NCBI GenBank assembly: GCA_900319905.1
Contig: ONQB01000019.1
Span: 1-61,441, forward strand
Length of the DNA: 61,441 bases
Direction: 5' to 3'
Source of the DNA: an uncultured Prevotella sp.
GTDB taxonomy: Bacteria; Bacteroidota; Bacteroidia; Bacteroidales; Bacteroidaceae
Below are positions 32,090 through 42,000 of the stretch, in pieces (positions within the stretch are counted from its first letter, which is position 1; each line of letters begins with the position of its first letter). The notes beneath the pieces were generated by a model that saw nothing but the letters and a program-made list of their open reading frames with translations, had not been told where the DNA came from and did no database searches. Position numbers and translations under genes: made by a program.

Positions 32090-34033
32090 TTATTCATTAT
32101 AGGTTTCTAACAGTTCAGCGGCTCTCAGGATCTCGGCCACATTGGCCGCAAACGAGATAGCGCCTCGTCCACGGAACGGCGGGTTACCGTCGAAAAGTTC
32201 CGGCAGCGTTCCTATGCAGTGGTTGAACATCTCATCCTCGTAGCCGATCATCTGCCGCTGGATAAAGCTCAGACGCGACCGCTTGTACAGCTTAAGGCAG
32301 GCCTCGATGTAGAAGCCTTCAAGCCAAGGCCACGCAGTGCCCTGGTGATAAGCCAGATCACGTTGTGCCTGCGGTCCGACATACATTGGGTTGTAGCCTG
32401 TGCTCTTAGGAGAGAGCGTGCGCAGACCTTTGGGCGTAAGCAGCTCACGCGTGCACATGTCCAGCACGCTGCGCTTCTGCTCTGGGGTGAGCGGTGAATA
32501 GTCGAAGGCTACCGGGAAAATCATGTTTGGACGCACGCACAAGTTAGGTTTGTCACCATCGACGAAATCATAGAGATAGCCATAAGGGTTGACAAACGTC
32601 TTGACGAATGCCTCTCCGCACTTGACAGCCATGTCGTGGAGCCGTGCGGCACGCTCGTTGTCACCCTTCGCATTGGCCAACTGCTCAGCGAAGCAGAGGT
32701 CGTTGTACCACAAGGCGTTGATCTCTATCACATAGCCAGTACGCGGCACCACGGGCAGGCCTTTGGATGTAGAGTTCATCCACGTAACGGCTTTCTTCGT
32801 GCCGTCGACCTTGAGCAAGCCGTTGTCGTCAAGCTCGACGATGGGATGCTTGTTGGCAGAAAGATAGTCGATGATGTCGTCGACCAACTTGCCATAGTGC
32901 TCCATGCAGGCCTCGGAGCCCACCTTATGGTCATATTGCTGAATGGCCCACAATGCCCACAGTGGCACGTCGGGCTGTTCCATTTCCTTAATGAGGCCGG
33001 TCTGCTCCTTTTCTTCCATGAACTGCCTCAGCTGTCGCGTAGCCGTCTTCATGGCATCCTCGAAATAATCTACCTCGTCGATGCTCAGCGTCAGGCCCGG
33101 CAGCGACAGGAATGTGTCGCGGGCCCTGCACTTGAACCACGGATAGCCTGCCAGCAGATAGCGCTCGCCGTTCTTATCGTGAACGTGGAACTGGTGGGCC
33201 GCATTGATCAGACAGTGGATGAAGTTGTCACGTGGAGTACGCTCGGCAGCCTCCTCTGTAAAGAGGGCTTTCAATCCGCGGGGCTTCGACTCACTGGTGG
33301 AGGCTGCAAAGACGATGCTCTCACCTTTCTTAATAGGAATGGAAAAATAGCCGGGCACATACAAGTCCTCGTTAGACGAATAGCCTCGTTCCTGCTCCTT
33401 GGGATACTCTATCCCGCGGTACCAGTCGGGCTGAAACACGAACTCGCCCTTCTTGGAGAACTGCATGTAGAGATAAGGATAACCGTCGTACATGCGCGTG
33501 CGGATGCCATTTGGCACCTCCTCGTAATCACGACTGGCCACGCTGTTCTCATGGGTGAACTGCCTCACGCTGCGAAAGGCGAGGAAGGGCCTGAACTGCA
33601 ATGTGGTGGCCGAGTGCGCATCCACCAAGGTGTAACGTATGAGAATACGGTCCTGGTAATGCTGAAAGACGGTCTCCCGCTTGAGGATCACGCCTCCCAC
33701 CCGATATGTGGTAGTAGGAATCTTATTGCAGTCAAACTCCTGGATGTACTTATGTCCGTTAGGGCTGAAGGTATTGCCTTGATACTTGTGAAGGCCAAGG
33801 TTAAAAGCTGCGCCATGCTGTATGACGGAGCAGTCAAAAGAAGACAGCAGCACATGATTGTCATCGTCCATCTCCGGAACTGGAACCACCAGCAGACCGT
33901 GATATTTGCGCGTATTACAGTCTACGATGGTCGTACACGAATAGGCACCCGAGCGATTTGTACGAATCATCTCCTTTTGGAGCGACTCCTGCAAATTGAT
34001 CATCAAGGGCCTTTCAAATTTGAGATAGCTCAT
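32090..34033 (-). CDS. Amylo-alpha-1,6-glucosidase (glycogen debranching enzyme, GH133)
   Basis: 647 residues, without signal peptide. The N-terminal domain opens with the family pattern EMIRTNRSGAYSCTTIVDCNTRKYHGLLV, a beta-sandwich followed by a six-hairpin (alpha/alpha) barrel. In the barrel, AGYPWFKCRARDTFLSLPGL carries a conserved Asp of the catalytic region, and GTAWPWLEGFYIEA is typical near the end. It removes alpha-1,6 branches of glycogen. It is the first gene of a three-gene alpha-glucan unit; the GT4 gene starts 18 bases later. A consensus promoter lies 85 bases upstream. Confidence 0.9.
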   Translation of the reverse strand: MSYLKFERPLMINLQESLQKEMIRTNRSGAYSCTTIVDCNTRKYHGLLVVPVPEMDDDNHVLLSSFDCSVIQHGAAFNLGLHKYQGNTFSPNGHKYIQEFDCNKIPTTTYRVGGVILKRETVFQHYQDRILIRYTLVDAHSATTLQFRPFLAFRSVRQFTHENSVASRDYEEVPNGIRTRMYDGYPYLYMQFSKKGEFVFQPDWYRGIEYPKEQERGYSSNEDLYVPGYFSIPIKKGESIVFAASTSESKPRGLKALFTEEAAERTPRDNFIHCLINAAHQFHVHDKNGERYLLAGYPWFKCRARDTFLSLPGLTLSIDEVDYFEDAMKTATRQLRQFMEEKEQTGLIKEMEQPDVPLWALWAIQQYDHKVGSEACMEHYGKLVDDIIDYLSANKHPIVELDDNGLLKVDGTKKAVTWMNSTSKGLPVVPRTGYVIEINALWYNDLCFAEQLANAKGDNERAARLHDMAVKCGEAFVKTFVNPYGYLYDFVDGDKPNLCVRPNMIFPVAFDYSPLTPEQKRSVLDMCTRELLTPKGLRTLSPKSTGYNPMYVGPQAQRDLAYHQGTAWPWLEGFYIEACLKLYKRSRLSFIQRQMIGYEDEMFNHCIGTLPELFDGNPPFRGRGAISFAANVAEILRAAELLETYNE

Positions 34034-34117
34034 ATCAACAGTGGTTTTTATAGGTTCGACTAAGGGGTGTTAAACGCATCAAGAACAGAGGACCGAAGCT
34101 CTCCCCCTTTTGCACCC

Positions 34118-34148
34118 CAAAAATACAGAAAAAAACAGGCACAGCAAA
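34118..34148 (-). promoter_or_regulatory. Promoter of the alpha-glucan unit
   Basis: Minus strand: TTTG (34148-34145), 19-base spacer, TATTTTTG (34125-34118). The leader is about 75 bases to the ATG at 34033. Confidence 0.7.
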
Positions 34149-34185
34149 GATTCAGGCAGTATTTTTAAATTATTTTAAATTTAAT

Positions 34186-34226
34186 GCAACCGATTTCCTT
34201 GGCAAGCACCTAAAATATGCGGTTGC
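34186..34226 (-). terminator. Inverted repeat after miaA
   Basis: GCAACCG (34186-34192) and CGGTTGC (34220-34226) flank a 27-base loop, just beyond the miaA stop; AT-rich sequence follows on the minus strand. Confidence 0.4.
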
Positions 34227-34229
34227 AGC

Positions 34230-35159
34230 TCATCGGCCATCAAATAAATTGAGTATGGCATTCACCTTCTCATCCATCGGTTTTGAGGCACTAATCCAAT
34301 GAATTTGCGTGCCCCGCCGCTCCATGCCGCGAAACCAGGTCATCTGCCGCTTGGCAAACTGATGAATGGCGATTTCCAACTGACGGAACATCTCGTCGTA
34401 GGACAGTTGGCCGATGACATACTCCGTGACGTACTTGTATTCCAACCCATAATAAATAAGGTCATCAGGCTTCACGCCACTGTCAAGCAGGCTCCGTATC
34501 TCCTCCACCATGCCATTGTCGAGACGCTGCCTCAGTCGGGCCGTGATCTTCCGCCTGCGCTGCTCCCGGTCGATGTCTACACCGATGACAAGCGAGGGCA
34601 CCGGCGGCATCTGTCGCAGCTCCGTAGCATGGTCAAGGTTGTAGGTTTCTATCTCTATGGCACGGATGGCGCGCTGACAGGAGTCCACATCGGTGGTATT
34701 GTGCATCACCGACCCTGTCCGCTGCTTCAGTTCCACAAGCATTGCCGTCAGTTCCTCCAGCGACTTACCCTCAAGCCGGAGGCGCAGTTCCGGGTTTTGT
34801 GGTACCGGCGAGAGCGCATAGCCCTTGAGTACGGCCTCAATGTACAATCCCGTACCGCCACAGAGCACGGGCACACGGCCGCGGCCTACAATGTCATCGT
34901 AAGCCACATGGAAATCGCGCTGATACTGGTAGAGGTTGTACTTCGTGCCAGGCTCGGCAATGTCGATGAGGTGGTAAGGCACCGGCTCGCCGTCAACAAC
35001 ATAGTCGGCCAAGTCCTTGCCCGTGCCGATGTCCATGCCGCGGTACACCTGACGGGAGTCAGCGCTGATAATCTCGCCATGAATCACGTGGGCCAGACGG
35101 GCGGCCAGGTCCGTCTTGCCACTGGCGGTAGGACCGAGAATAGTAATCATTGTCTGCAT
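34230..35159 (-). CDS. miaA: tRNA dimethylallyltransferase
   Basis: 309 residues from the ATG at 35159. The longer open frame to 35330 runs through the promoter region and adds residues not expected of MiaA; Met at 35150 is an alternative. Transfers dimethylallyl from DMAPP to A37 of tRNAs reading UNN codons. The P-loop is ITILGPTASGKTDLAARL, followed by EIISADSRQVYRGMDIGTGK (DSxQ substrate motif), YHLIDI and VLCGGTGLYIEAVLKGY. The short swinging domain near residue 130 is present. It is divergent from pgk. Confidence 0.92.
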   Translation of the reverse strand: MQTMITILGPTASGKTDLAARLAHVIHGEIISADSRQVYRGMDIGTGKDLADYVVDGEPVPYHLIDIAEPGTKYNLYQYQRDFHVAYDDIVGRGRVPVLCGGTGLYIEAVLKGYALSPVPQNPELRLRLEGKSLEELTAMLVELKQRTGSVMHNTTDVDSCQRAIRAIEIETYNLDHATELRQMPPVPSLVIGVDIDREQRRRKITARLRQRLDNGMVEEIRSLLDSGVKPDDLIYYGLEYKYVTEYVIGQLSYDEMFRQLEIAIHQFAKRQMTWFRGMERRGTQIHWISASKPMDEKVNAILNLFDGR

Positions 35160-35221
35160 GTGTAGAGTATTAATCCGTCGCATGCGCTCACCGTGAAAGC
35201 AGTAAGGACGCATTGCAACGG

Positions 35222-35229
35222 CAAAAATA
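35222..35229 (-). promoter_or_regulatory. Promoter -7 box of miaA
   Basis: TATTTTTG on the minus strand, 63 bases ahead of the ATG chosen. No -33 match at the right distance. Confidence 0.4.
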
Positions 35230-35303
35230 ATGAATTTAATCGTCACTATCATTGAAAAAAGCAAAAAAGTGGTGCACGCTTCATTTGTTTTCCATCTTTT
35301 TAG

Positions 35304-35311
35304 TATCTTTG
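35304..35311 (+). promoter_or_regulatory. Promoter -7 box of pgk
   Basis: TATCTTTG fits TAnnTTTG. A TTTG lies only 16 bases upstream, slightly closer than usual. The leader of about 45 bases is A-rich before AAGGTAAAATG. Confidence 0.6.
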
Positions 35312-35362
35312 CAAGCAAAGAAAAGAACATTTAATTTATTCAACAACAAAACTTAAGGTAAA

Positions 35363-36616
35363 ATGACAATCGATGAATTCAACTTTGCCGGCAAGAAGGC
35401 AATCGTTCGTGTAGATTTCAATGTGCCATTGGATGAGAATGGCCACGTGACCGACGACACCCGTATCCGCGGTGCACTGCCCACTCTGAAGAAGATTCTG
35501 GCTGACGGCGGTGCTGTCATCATGATGAGCCACATGGGCAAGCCTAAGGGCAAAGTCAATCCCAAGCTGAGCTTGAAGCAGATTGTGCCCAACGTGTCTG
35601 AGCGTCTGGGTGTGGAAGTGAAGTTCGCTCCCGACTGCGCCAAGGCAGACGCCGAGGCTGCTGCTCTGAAGCCAGGTGAGGCTCTGCTGCTGGAGAACCT
35701 CCGCTTCTATCCCGAGGAGGAAGGCAAGCCCGTTGGTGTCGAGAAGGGTACTCCCGAATACGACGAGGCTAAGAAAGAGATGAAGGGCCGTCAGAAGGAC
35801 TTCGCCAAGAAACTCGCCAGCTACGCTGACGTATATGTGAACGATGCCTTCGGTACCGCTCACCGCAAGCACGCTTCTACCGCTGTCATCGCTGACTACT
35901 TCGATAAGGACAGCAAGATGCTCGGCTACCTCATGGAGAAAGAGGTAAAGGCCATCGACAACGTCATGAAGAACGCCAAGCACCCCTTCACTGCCATCAT
36001 CGGCGGTTCAAAGGTCAGCTCTAAGCTCGGTGTCATCAAGAACCTGCTCGACAAGGTCGACAATCTGATCATCGGCGGTGGCATGGGCTATACCTTCATC
36101 AAAGCACAGGGCGGCCACATCGGCAACTCTCTGCACGAGGACGACCTCATGCCCGAGGCTCTCAACGTCATCAAGATGGCTAAGGAGAAGGGTGTGAACC
36201 TCAGTCTCTCCGTGGCTACGGTCTGCGGTCAGGAATTCACCAACGACACACCGCGCAAGGTATTCCCCATCAACGAGATTCCCGACGGATGGGAGGGCAT
36301 GGATGCCTCTGAGGAGAGCCTCGAAAACTGGAAGAAGATCATCCTCTCTTCCAAGACCATTCTGTGGAACGGTCCTGTCGGCGTGTTCGAGCTTGAGAAC
36401 TTCGCTCACGGCACCGGCGAGATTGCCAAGGCTGTAGCACAGGCTACTCAGGAGAACGGTGCTTACTCTCTCGTTGGCGGTGGCGACTCTGTGGCTGCTG
36501 TCAACAAGTTCGGCCTGGCCGACAAGGTGAGCTACGTCTCTACCGGTGGTGGTGCCATGCTCGAGGCTATCGAGGGCAAGGTGCTCCCAGGTGTGGCTGC
36601 CATCAAGGGCGAGTAA
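35363..36616 (+). CDS. pgk: Phosphoglycerate kinase
   Basis: 417 residues. Glycolytic kinase producing ATP from 1,3-bisphosphoglycerate. The signature [13 protein letters not shown] (residues 15-27), the substrate-binding SHMGKPKG and [11 protein letters not shown], and the nucleotide site [14 protein letters not shown] and [14 protein letters not shown] are intact. AAGGTAAAATG gives a purine-rich ribosome site. Codon use is strongly biased to a few preferred codons, as expected for high expression. It has its own promoter and terminator. An extended middle segment ([20 protein letters not shown]) is a variant I recall from other Bacteroidota Pgk. Confidence 0.96.
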   Translation: MTIDEFNFAGKKAIVRVDFNVPLDENGHVTDDTRIRGALPTLKKILADGGAVIMMSHMGKPKGKVNPKLSLKQIVPNVSERLGVEVKFAPDCAKADAEAAALKPGEALLLENLRFYPEEEGKPVGVEKGTPEYDEAKKEMKGRQKDFAKKLASYADVYVNDAFGTAHRKHASTAVIADYFDKDSKMLGYLMEKEVKAIDNVMKNAKHPFTAIIGGSKVSSKLGVIKNLLDKVDNLIIGGGMGYTFIKAQGGHIGNSLHEDDLMPEALNVIKMAKEKGVNLSLSVATVCGQEFTNDTPRKVFPINEIPDGWEGMDASEESLENWKKIILSSKTILWNGPVGVFELENFAHGTGEIAKAVAQATQENGAYSLVGGGDSVAAVNKFGLADKVSYVSTGGGAMLEAIEGKVLPGVAAIKGE

Positions 36617-36661
36617 TCGTCACACCATATAGGTGAGTATTCATCACATTATAATACCATG

Positions 36662-36699
36662 AATCCCGCAAGCCCGCATGATGGACTTGCGGGATTTTT
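36662..36699 (+). terminator. Terminator of pgk
   Basis: AATCCCGCAAG (36662-36672) with CTTGCGGGATT (36686-36696), then TTT. The hairpin ends just before the ATG of the next gene at 36715, which therefore needs its own promoter or read-through. Confidence 0.88.
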
Positions 36700-36714
36700 C
36701 GTAAGATTGCTCAT

Positions 36715-37974
36715 ATGAAACACGTTATTGCTCTACTGTATGTTCTCTTCGCCCTCGCGTCCTCCACAAAGGCACAGCGCAATGAGATACTGGCACCCAA
36801 CATCGCGTCGCTGCAGGTCATCGCCAACAACGATTGGATGAGTCTGCCCGTCATCACGCTCGACAACGGCGAGTACGTGACCATCGGCTTCGACGAACTG
36901 TCACACGTCGTCCATCGCTATTGCTACAAGATAGAGCACTGCGAGGCTGACTGGACCACGTCGGAGGAGCTCTTTGAGAGCGACTTCGTCAACGGCTTTG
37001 CTACAGGCAACACCATCGACGATGCAGAACAGTCCATCAACACCAACACGCTCTACACCCACTATGCCTTCACGTTGCCCAACGACAAGTGCGCGCCACG
37101 GCTCAGCGGCAATTACTGCGTCACGGTGTACGACGAGAACAACGACAGCCAGCCCGTGCTCACGGCGTGTTTCATGATTGTGGAACCAGGCATGAAAGTG
37201 GGCCTCAGCGTCACCAGTAACACCGACATCGACATCAACCACAGCCATCAACAGGTGAGCATGAGTGTGGACTATGGGGGACTGCGCGTCACCGACCCTG
37301 CCACGCAGATACGTACCGTCATACTGCAGAACGAGCGATGGGACAACGCGGTGGTCAATGCCAAGCCACAGTATGTACGCAGCGACGGACTGATGTGGGA
37401 CCACAACCGCGATCTTATCTTCCCCGCTGGCAACGAATACCGCAAATTCGAGATGCTCGACGTCACGCATACCACTATGGGACTGGAAAGCATAAAGTGG
37501 GACGGACAGCAATATCACGCCTGGGTGTGGCCCGATGAACCGCGACCAAGCTACGTCTACGACGAGGATGCCAACGGTGCCTTCGTCATCCGCAACTCAG
37601 ACAACGAAGAGATCAACACTACGTCGGACTATGCCATTGTTCATTTCCGACTGAAATCGCCACGTCTCGGCAACGACATCTATCTCAACGGCAACTGGAC
37701 CAACGACCGCTTTCTGCCCGCGTATCGCATGGAATGGAATGCGGAAAAACAGCAGTACGAAGGGGCCGTTCCTCTGAAACAGGGCTATTACAGTTATCAG
37801 TACCTGCAAATGACGTCCGACGGCACCCTGCAACCCATCCCGTCTGAGGGCTCGTTCTATCAGACTGAAAACAAATACCAAGCCCTCATCTATTATCGTG
37901 GACAAGGACAGCGCACCGACCGCCTGGTAGGATATGGCGAAGTAGGCATGAAACCAGACGGCAGCAACCAATAA
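36715..37974 (+). CDS. Secreted T9SS plug-type protein (DUF5103)
   Basis: 419 residues with a signal peptide (1-20, ending TKAQ). The body is beta-rich; an N-terminal Ig-like domain (RNEILAPNIASLQVIANN start) is followed by a second domain with IYLNGNWTN and YYSYQYLQM. This is the layout I know as DUF5103, now described as a plug protein of the type IX secretion translocon. It would act in the periplasm or outer membrane. No other T9SS gene is adjacent. It follows the pgk terminator by 15 bases, so expression probably relies on read-through or a promoter inside the hairpin region. Confidence 0.75.
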   Translation: MKHVIALLYVLFALASSTKAQRNEILAPNIASLQVIANNDWMSLPVITLDNGEYVTIGFDELSHVVHRYCYKIEHCEADWTTSEELFESDFVNGFATGNTIDDAEQSINTNTLYTHYAFTLPNDKCAPRLSGNYCVTVYDENNDSQPVLTACFMIVEPGMKVGLSVTSNTDIDINHSHQQVSMSVDYGGLRVTDPATQIRTVILQNERWDNAVVNAKPQYVRSDGLMWDHNRDLIFPAGNEYRKFEMLDVTHTTMGLESIKWDGQQYHAWVWPDEPRPSYVYDEDANGAFVIRNSDNEEINTTSDYAIVHFRLKSPRLGNDIYLNGNWTNDRFLPAYRMEWNAEKQQYEGAVPLKQGYYSYQYLQMTSDGTLQPIPSEGSFYQTENKYQALIYYRGQGQRTDRLVGYGEVGMKPDGSNQ

Positions 37975-38267
37975 GTGACCAGCCAACTACATGTGAGCAC
38001 CACAACGGGGTGCCACCATTGCTCTCTAAGCACCGGGTTTGCCGGGTGCACCGTATTATTACCCAATGGACAGTTTCTTCAAACATCACAAGACATTCAT
38101 TTTTGGGGGGATGGGAAATCCTATGGCAAAACAGAAGACGCTGTCTTATGTCTCAATAATTGTCCTATAAAATGACAATATTTTAACATTTGGGAAACAC
38201 GCTGTTTCGTTCGAAACAAGCACGAAATGGGGAATAAAAGAAGACGAGGAAGCTGAAAAATCGGGTT
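37975..38267. other. Intergenic stretch without recognisable genes
   Basis: Nothing recognisable: no convincing frame, tRNA or consensus promoter on either strand. A 65-codon frame begins at 38277 but runs through the tandem repeat and is not supported. Confidence 0.5.
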
Positions 38268-38401
38268 CTCAGGCCGATGTCAGCACCAACAATTCGGATT
38301 CTCGCCGAAATAGTACTGGCTTCTCGCCGAAGAGCCAACGGAGTATCGCCGAATAAGCAACGGCTATACGCCGAGAAAGCAACGGAGTATCGCCGAATAA
38401 G
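38268..38401. repeat. Degenerate 22-bp tandem repeat array
   Basis: Units at 38314-38335, 38336-38357, 38358-38379 and 38380-38401 are each exactly 22 bases; the second and fourth are identical (beginning CAACGGAGTATCGCCGAA). All share a GCCGA core. Two more diverged units with the same GCCGA-type core precede them from 38268. The period is not a multiple of three, so it is not a protein repeat. Confidence 0.75.
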
Positions 38402-38586
38402 CGATATGATATGGGCGATATCGATATGGTCATTTGGTATTGCTTCCTTCCTTTTTGGCTATCTGATTAAATAATCATCTTATAGTCAGCAGCTTACTAA
38501 AAATGTGCAAGAATGCGCTATTTGAAGGCAATGGATCGATGAGTTCAGAATATCGCAGTCTTGAGAAGGGTACTGTAATGTTTTTT

Positions 38587-39011
38587 GGCCCCACCCCCGC
38601 GCTACGCGCGGACCCTCCCCCAAATGGGGAGGGATAGTTTCCATTGACGGATCAATGGGAAGAAATGGGAATGGGAATGGGAATTGGTTTATTAGAACCC
38701 CCTTGGGGGTTCTCTAATTACAGTCGGCCCCACCCCCGCGCTGCGCGCGGACCCTCCCCCAAATGGGGAGGGATGGTTTCCATTGACGGATCAATGGGAC
38801 GAATTGGGAAATGTAATTGATTTATTAGAACCCCCTTGGGGGTTCCGGTACCATAGCGAGGGGATGAGGTGAGCGTAGCGAACCTCTTCCCCTCGTAACA
38901 TGGTTGAGGATATAATAAATCGCTACCCCCTTGGGGGTTGCGGCAATGTTAACGGCGCACCCGAAAAACCTCGCTCGTTCCTCGCTGAATTAGAACCCCT
39001 TGCGGGGTTCT
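38587..39011. repeat. Tandem 139-bp repeat and palindrome cluster downstream of carB
   Basis: Two copies start at 38587 and 38726, each with the same string of palindromes: a CGCG-rich hairpin, CCTCCCC/GGGGAGG, CCATTGA/TCAATGG, and AGAACCCCC-TT-GGGGGTTCT. Further palindromes follow: CGAGGGG...CCCCTCG (38857-38895), ACCCCCTTGGGGGT (38925-38938) and AGAACCCC/GGGGTTCT (38992-39011). The last is 22 bases beyond the carB stop and may help end transcription. There is no coding potential. Confidence 0.8.
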
Positions 39012-39033
39012 AACTGAATATTACAAACCAAGC

Positions 39034-42000
39034 TTACTTATATTCGGCCCACGACTTGATATCAATGTCGTCGAGACTCAGCGTGCAGAACGCATTGATG
39101 AAGGCGGAGGCCAGACGGCTGTTGGTGATCAGAGGTACGTTGAGGTCGATGGCTGCACGGCGAATCTTATAACCATTGGTCAGCTCTCCGGCCGTCAGGT
39201 CCTTCGGGATGTTCACCACCATGTCAATCTTCTTCTCATGCAACAGTTCGAGTGCCTGCGGCTTCTTGTCCTGTTCCGACGGCCAGTAGACGAGCGTGTT
39301 GGGCACACCATTCTCGGTCAGGTACTTGGACGTACCGGCCGTGGCATAGAGCGCATAGCCGTGTTCGACGAGATTGCGGGCAGCATCGAGCATATCAGCT
39401 TTCTGTTTGGCACCACCCGTAGAGAGTAGCACAGTGTGCTTGGGCACACGCTGACCCACAGAGAGCATAGCCTTCATCAGGGCCTGGTTGGTATCGTCGC
39501 CAAGACAACCCACCTCACCCGTCGAGCTCATGTCGACACCGAGCACCGGGTCGGCCTTCTGCAGACGATTGAACGAGAACTGACTGGCCTTGATGCCTAC
39601 GTAGTCGAGGTCGAAGAGATTCTTGTTGGGCTTTTCAACGGGCACGCCGAGCATCACCTTTGTGGCCAGCTCGATGAAGTTGATCTTCAGCACCTTGCTC
39701 ACAAACGGGAACGAGCGTGAGCTGCGCAGGTTGCACTCGATGACGAGGATGTCGTTCTCGCGTGCCATATACTGGATGTTGAACGGACCATTGATATGCA
39801 GGGCAGCAGCAATCTTACGGCTGACGCGCTTGATGCGGCGCACGGTTTCAACATAGAGCTTCTGCGGCGGCAGCTGCAGGGTGGCATCACCGGAGTGAAC
39901 ACCCGCAAACTCGATATGCTCACTGATGGCATAAGCCAGAATCTCACCGTCGCGGGCCACAGCGTCGAAGTCTATCTCCTTGGCATGCTCAATGAACTTG
40001 GAGACGACCACGGGGTGATCCTCGCTGACGTTGGCTGCCAACTGCAGGAAGCGATGCAGCTCATCCTCATTGGAACAGACGTTCATGGCCGCACCCGACA
40101 GCACATACGACGGACGCACCAGCACGGGGAAGCCCACACGCTTGACGAAGGCATCGATGTCGTCCAGGCTCTTCAGGGCACTCCACTCTGGCTGGTTGAT
40201 GCCGAGCTCATTGAGCATCTCAGAGAACTTGGCACGGTCCTCGGCATGGTCGATGTCCTTGGCCTGCGTACCGAGGATAGGCACGTTCTCGGCATCGAGA
40301 TACATGGCGAGGTTGTTGGGTATCTGACCGCCCGTAGAGACGATGACACCATAAGGCTGCTCCATGTCGATGATATCCATGACGCGCTCAAAGGTCAGTT
40401 CGTCGAAGTAGAGACGGTCGCACATGTCGTAGTCGGTCGACACGGTCTCTGGGTTATAGTTGATCATGATGCTGCGGTAGCCATGCTTGCGGATGGTGTG
40501 CAAGGCCTGCACACCGCACCAGTCAAACTCCACCGACGAGCCGATGCGGTAGGCGCCCGAGCCAAGCACGATGACCGAGCGGTGATCGTTGCTGAACGTG
40601 ATGTCGCTCTTCACACCGGCATAGGTCACGTAGAGGTAGTTGGTCTGAGCGGGATACTCGGCTGCGAGGGTATCAATCTGCTTCACCACAGGCAGGATGC
40701 CGTAGCTCTTGCGCAGACTGCGCACCACGAGCAGGGCTTTGTGCATGTTGTGGTATTCATCCTCCAGACCCACGGCACGGGCTATCTGGAAGTCGGTGAA
40801 GCCATAGACCTTGGCTTCGCGCAGCAAGTCGCGGCCGAGGGTGTTGATGTTGCACTTCTTCAGCCGCTCGTCGATGTCGATGATATGCTGCAACTTATAG
40901 AGGAACCACTTGTCAATCTTGGTGAGGTCGTGTATCTGATCGACGGTGTAGCCCTTGTGCATGGCCTTGGAGATGACAAACACACGCTTGTCGGTAGGCT
41001 CGCGCAGGGCCAGGTCGATGTCTGGTATCTCCAGTTCTTTGTTCTCCACATAGCCATGCATGCCCTGCCCAATCATGCGCAGGCCTTTCTGTATGGCTTC
41101 CTCGAAGTTGCGGCCGATGGCCATCACCTCGCCCACCGACTTCATGCTTGAGCCGAGCTCCTTGTCGACACCACGGAACTTGGAGAGGTCCCAGCGCGGT
41201 ATCTTGCACACCACATAGTCGAGCGCAGGTTCGAAGAAGGCGGATGTGGTCTTGGTGACAGAGTTCTTCAGCTCAAACAGTCCGTAGCCCAGTCCAAGCT
41301 TGGCTGCGACAAAGGCCAATGGATAACCCGTGGCCTTAGAGGCGAGGGCCGACGAACGGCTCAGACGGGCGTTGACCTCAATGACACGGTAGTCCTCGGA
41401 GTTCGGGTCGAAGGCGTACTGCACGTTGCACTCGCCCACGATACCGATGTGGCGCACAATCTTGATGGACAGCGCACGCAGCTTGTGATACTCCGAGTTG
41501 GTGAGCGTCTGCGACGGCGCGATGACAATACTCTCGCCCGTATGGATGCCGAGCGGGTCAAAGTTCTCCATGTTACACACGGTGATGCAGTTGTCGAAAC
41601 GGTCGCGCACCACCTCGTATTCTATCTCCTTCCATCCCTTGAGGCTCTTTTCGACGAGCACCTGCGGTGAGAACGAGAAGGCCTTCTCGCAGATGCGCTG
41701 CAGCTCATCGTCGTTGTCGGCAAAACCGGAGCCCAGTCCACCCAAGGCGTAGGCGGCGCGCACGATGACGGGATAGCCCAGGTCCTTGGCGGCTTTCATG
41801 GCCTCATCCATATTCTCGCAGGCCTCACTCTTGATGGTCTTTACATCTATTTCGTCGAGCTTCTCCACAAAGCGCTCACGGTCCTCAGTGTCCATGATGG
41901 CCTTGACGGGCGTGCCGAGCACCCTGACGTTGTATTTCTCCAACACACCGCTCTCCTCCAGTTCCACACCGCAGTTGAGCGCGGTCTGTCCGCCGAAGCT

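Noticed and set aside
32636-34063. 475-codon plus-strand frame antisense to the GH133 gene
   Set aside because: Shadow of a well-supported debranching enzyme; composition shows no domain and there is no promoter.
38268-38401. CRISPR array
   Set aside because: Units are adjacent without unique spacers, are diverged, and no cas gene is present.
38277-38474. 65-codon plus-strand frame with a hydrophobic C-terminus
   Set aside because: It runs through 22-bp DNA repeats out of phase with codons; the hydrophobic end alone is not enough to support a gene.
39796-41151. 451-codon plus-strand frame antisense to carB
   Set aside because: It is the complement of a clear CarB coding sequence. Strong codon bias in the real gene keeps the opposite frame open; no family motif in the antisense protein.
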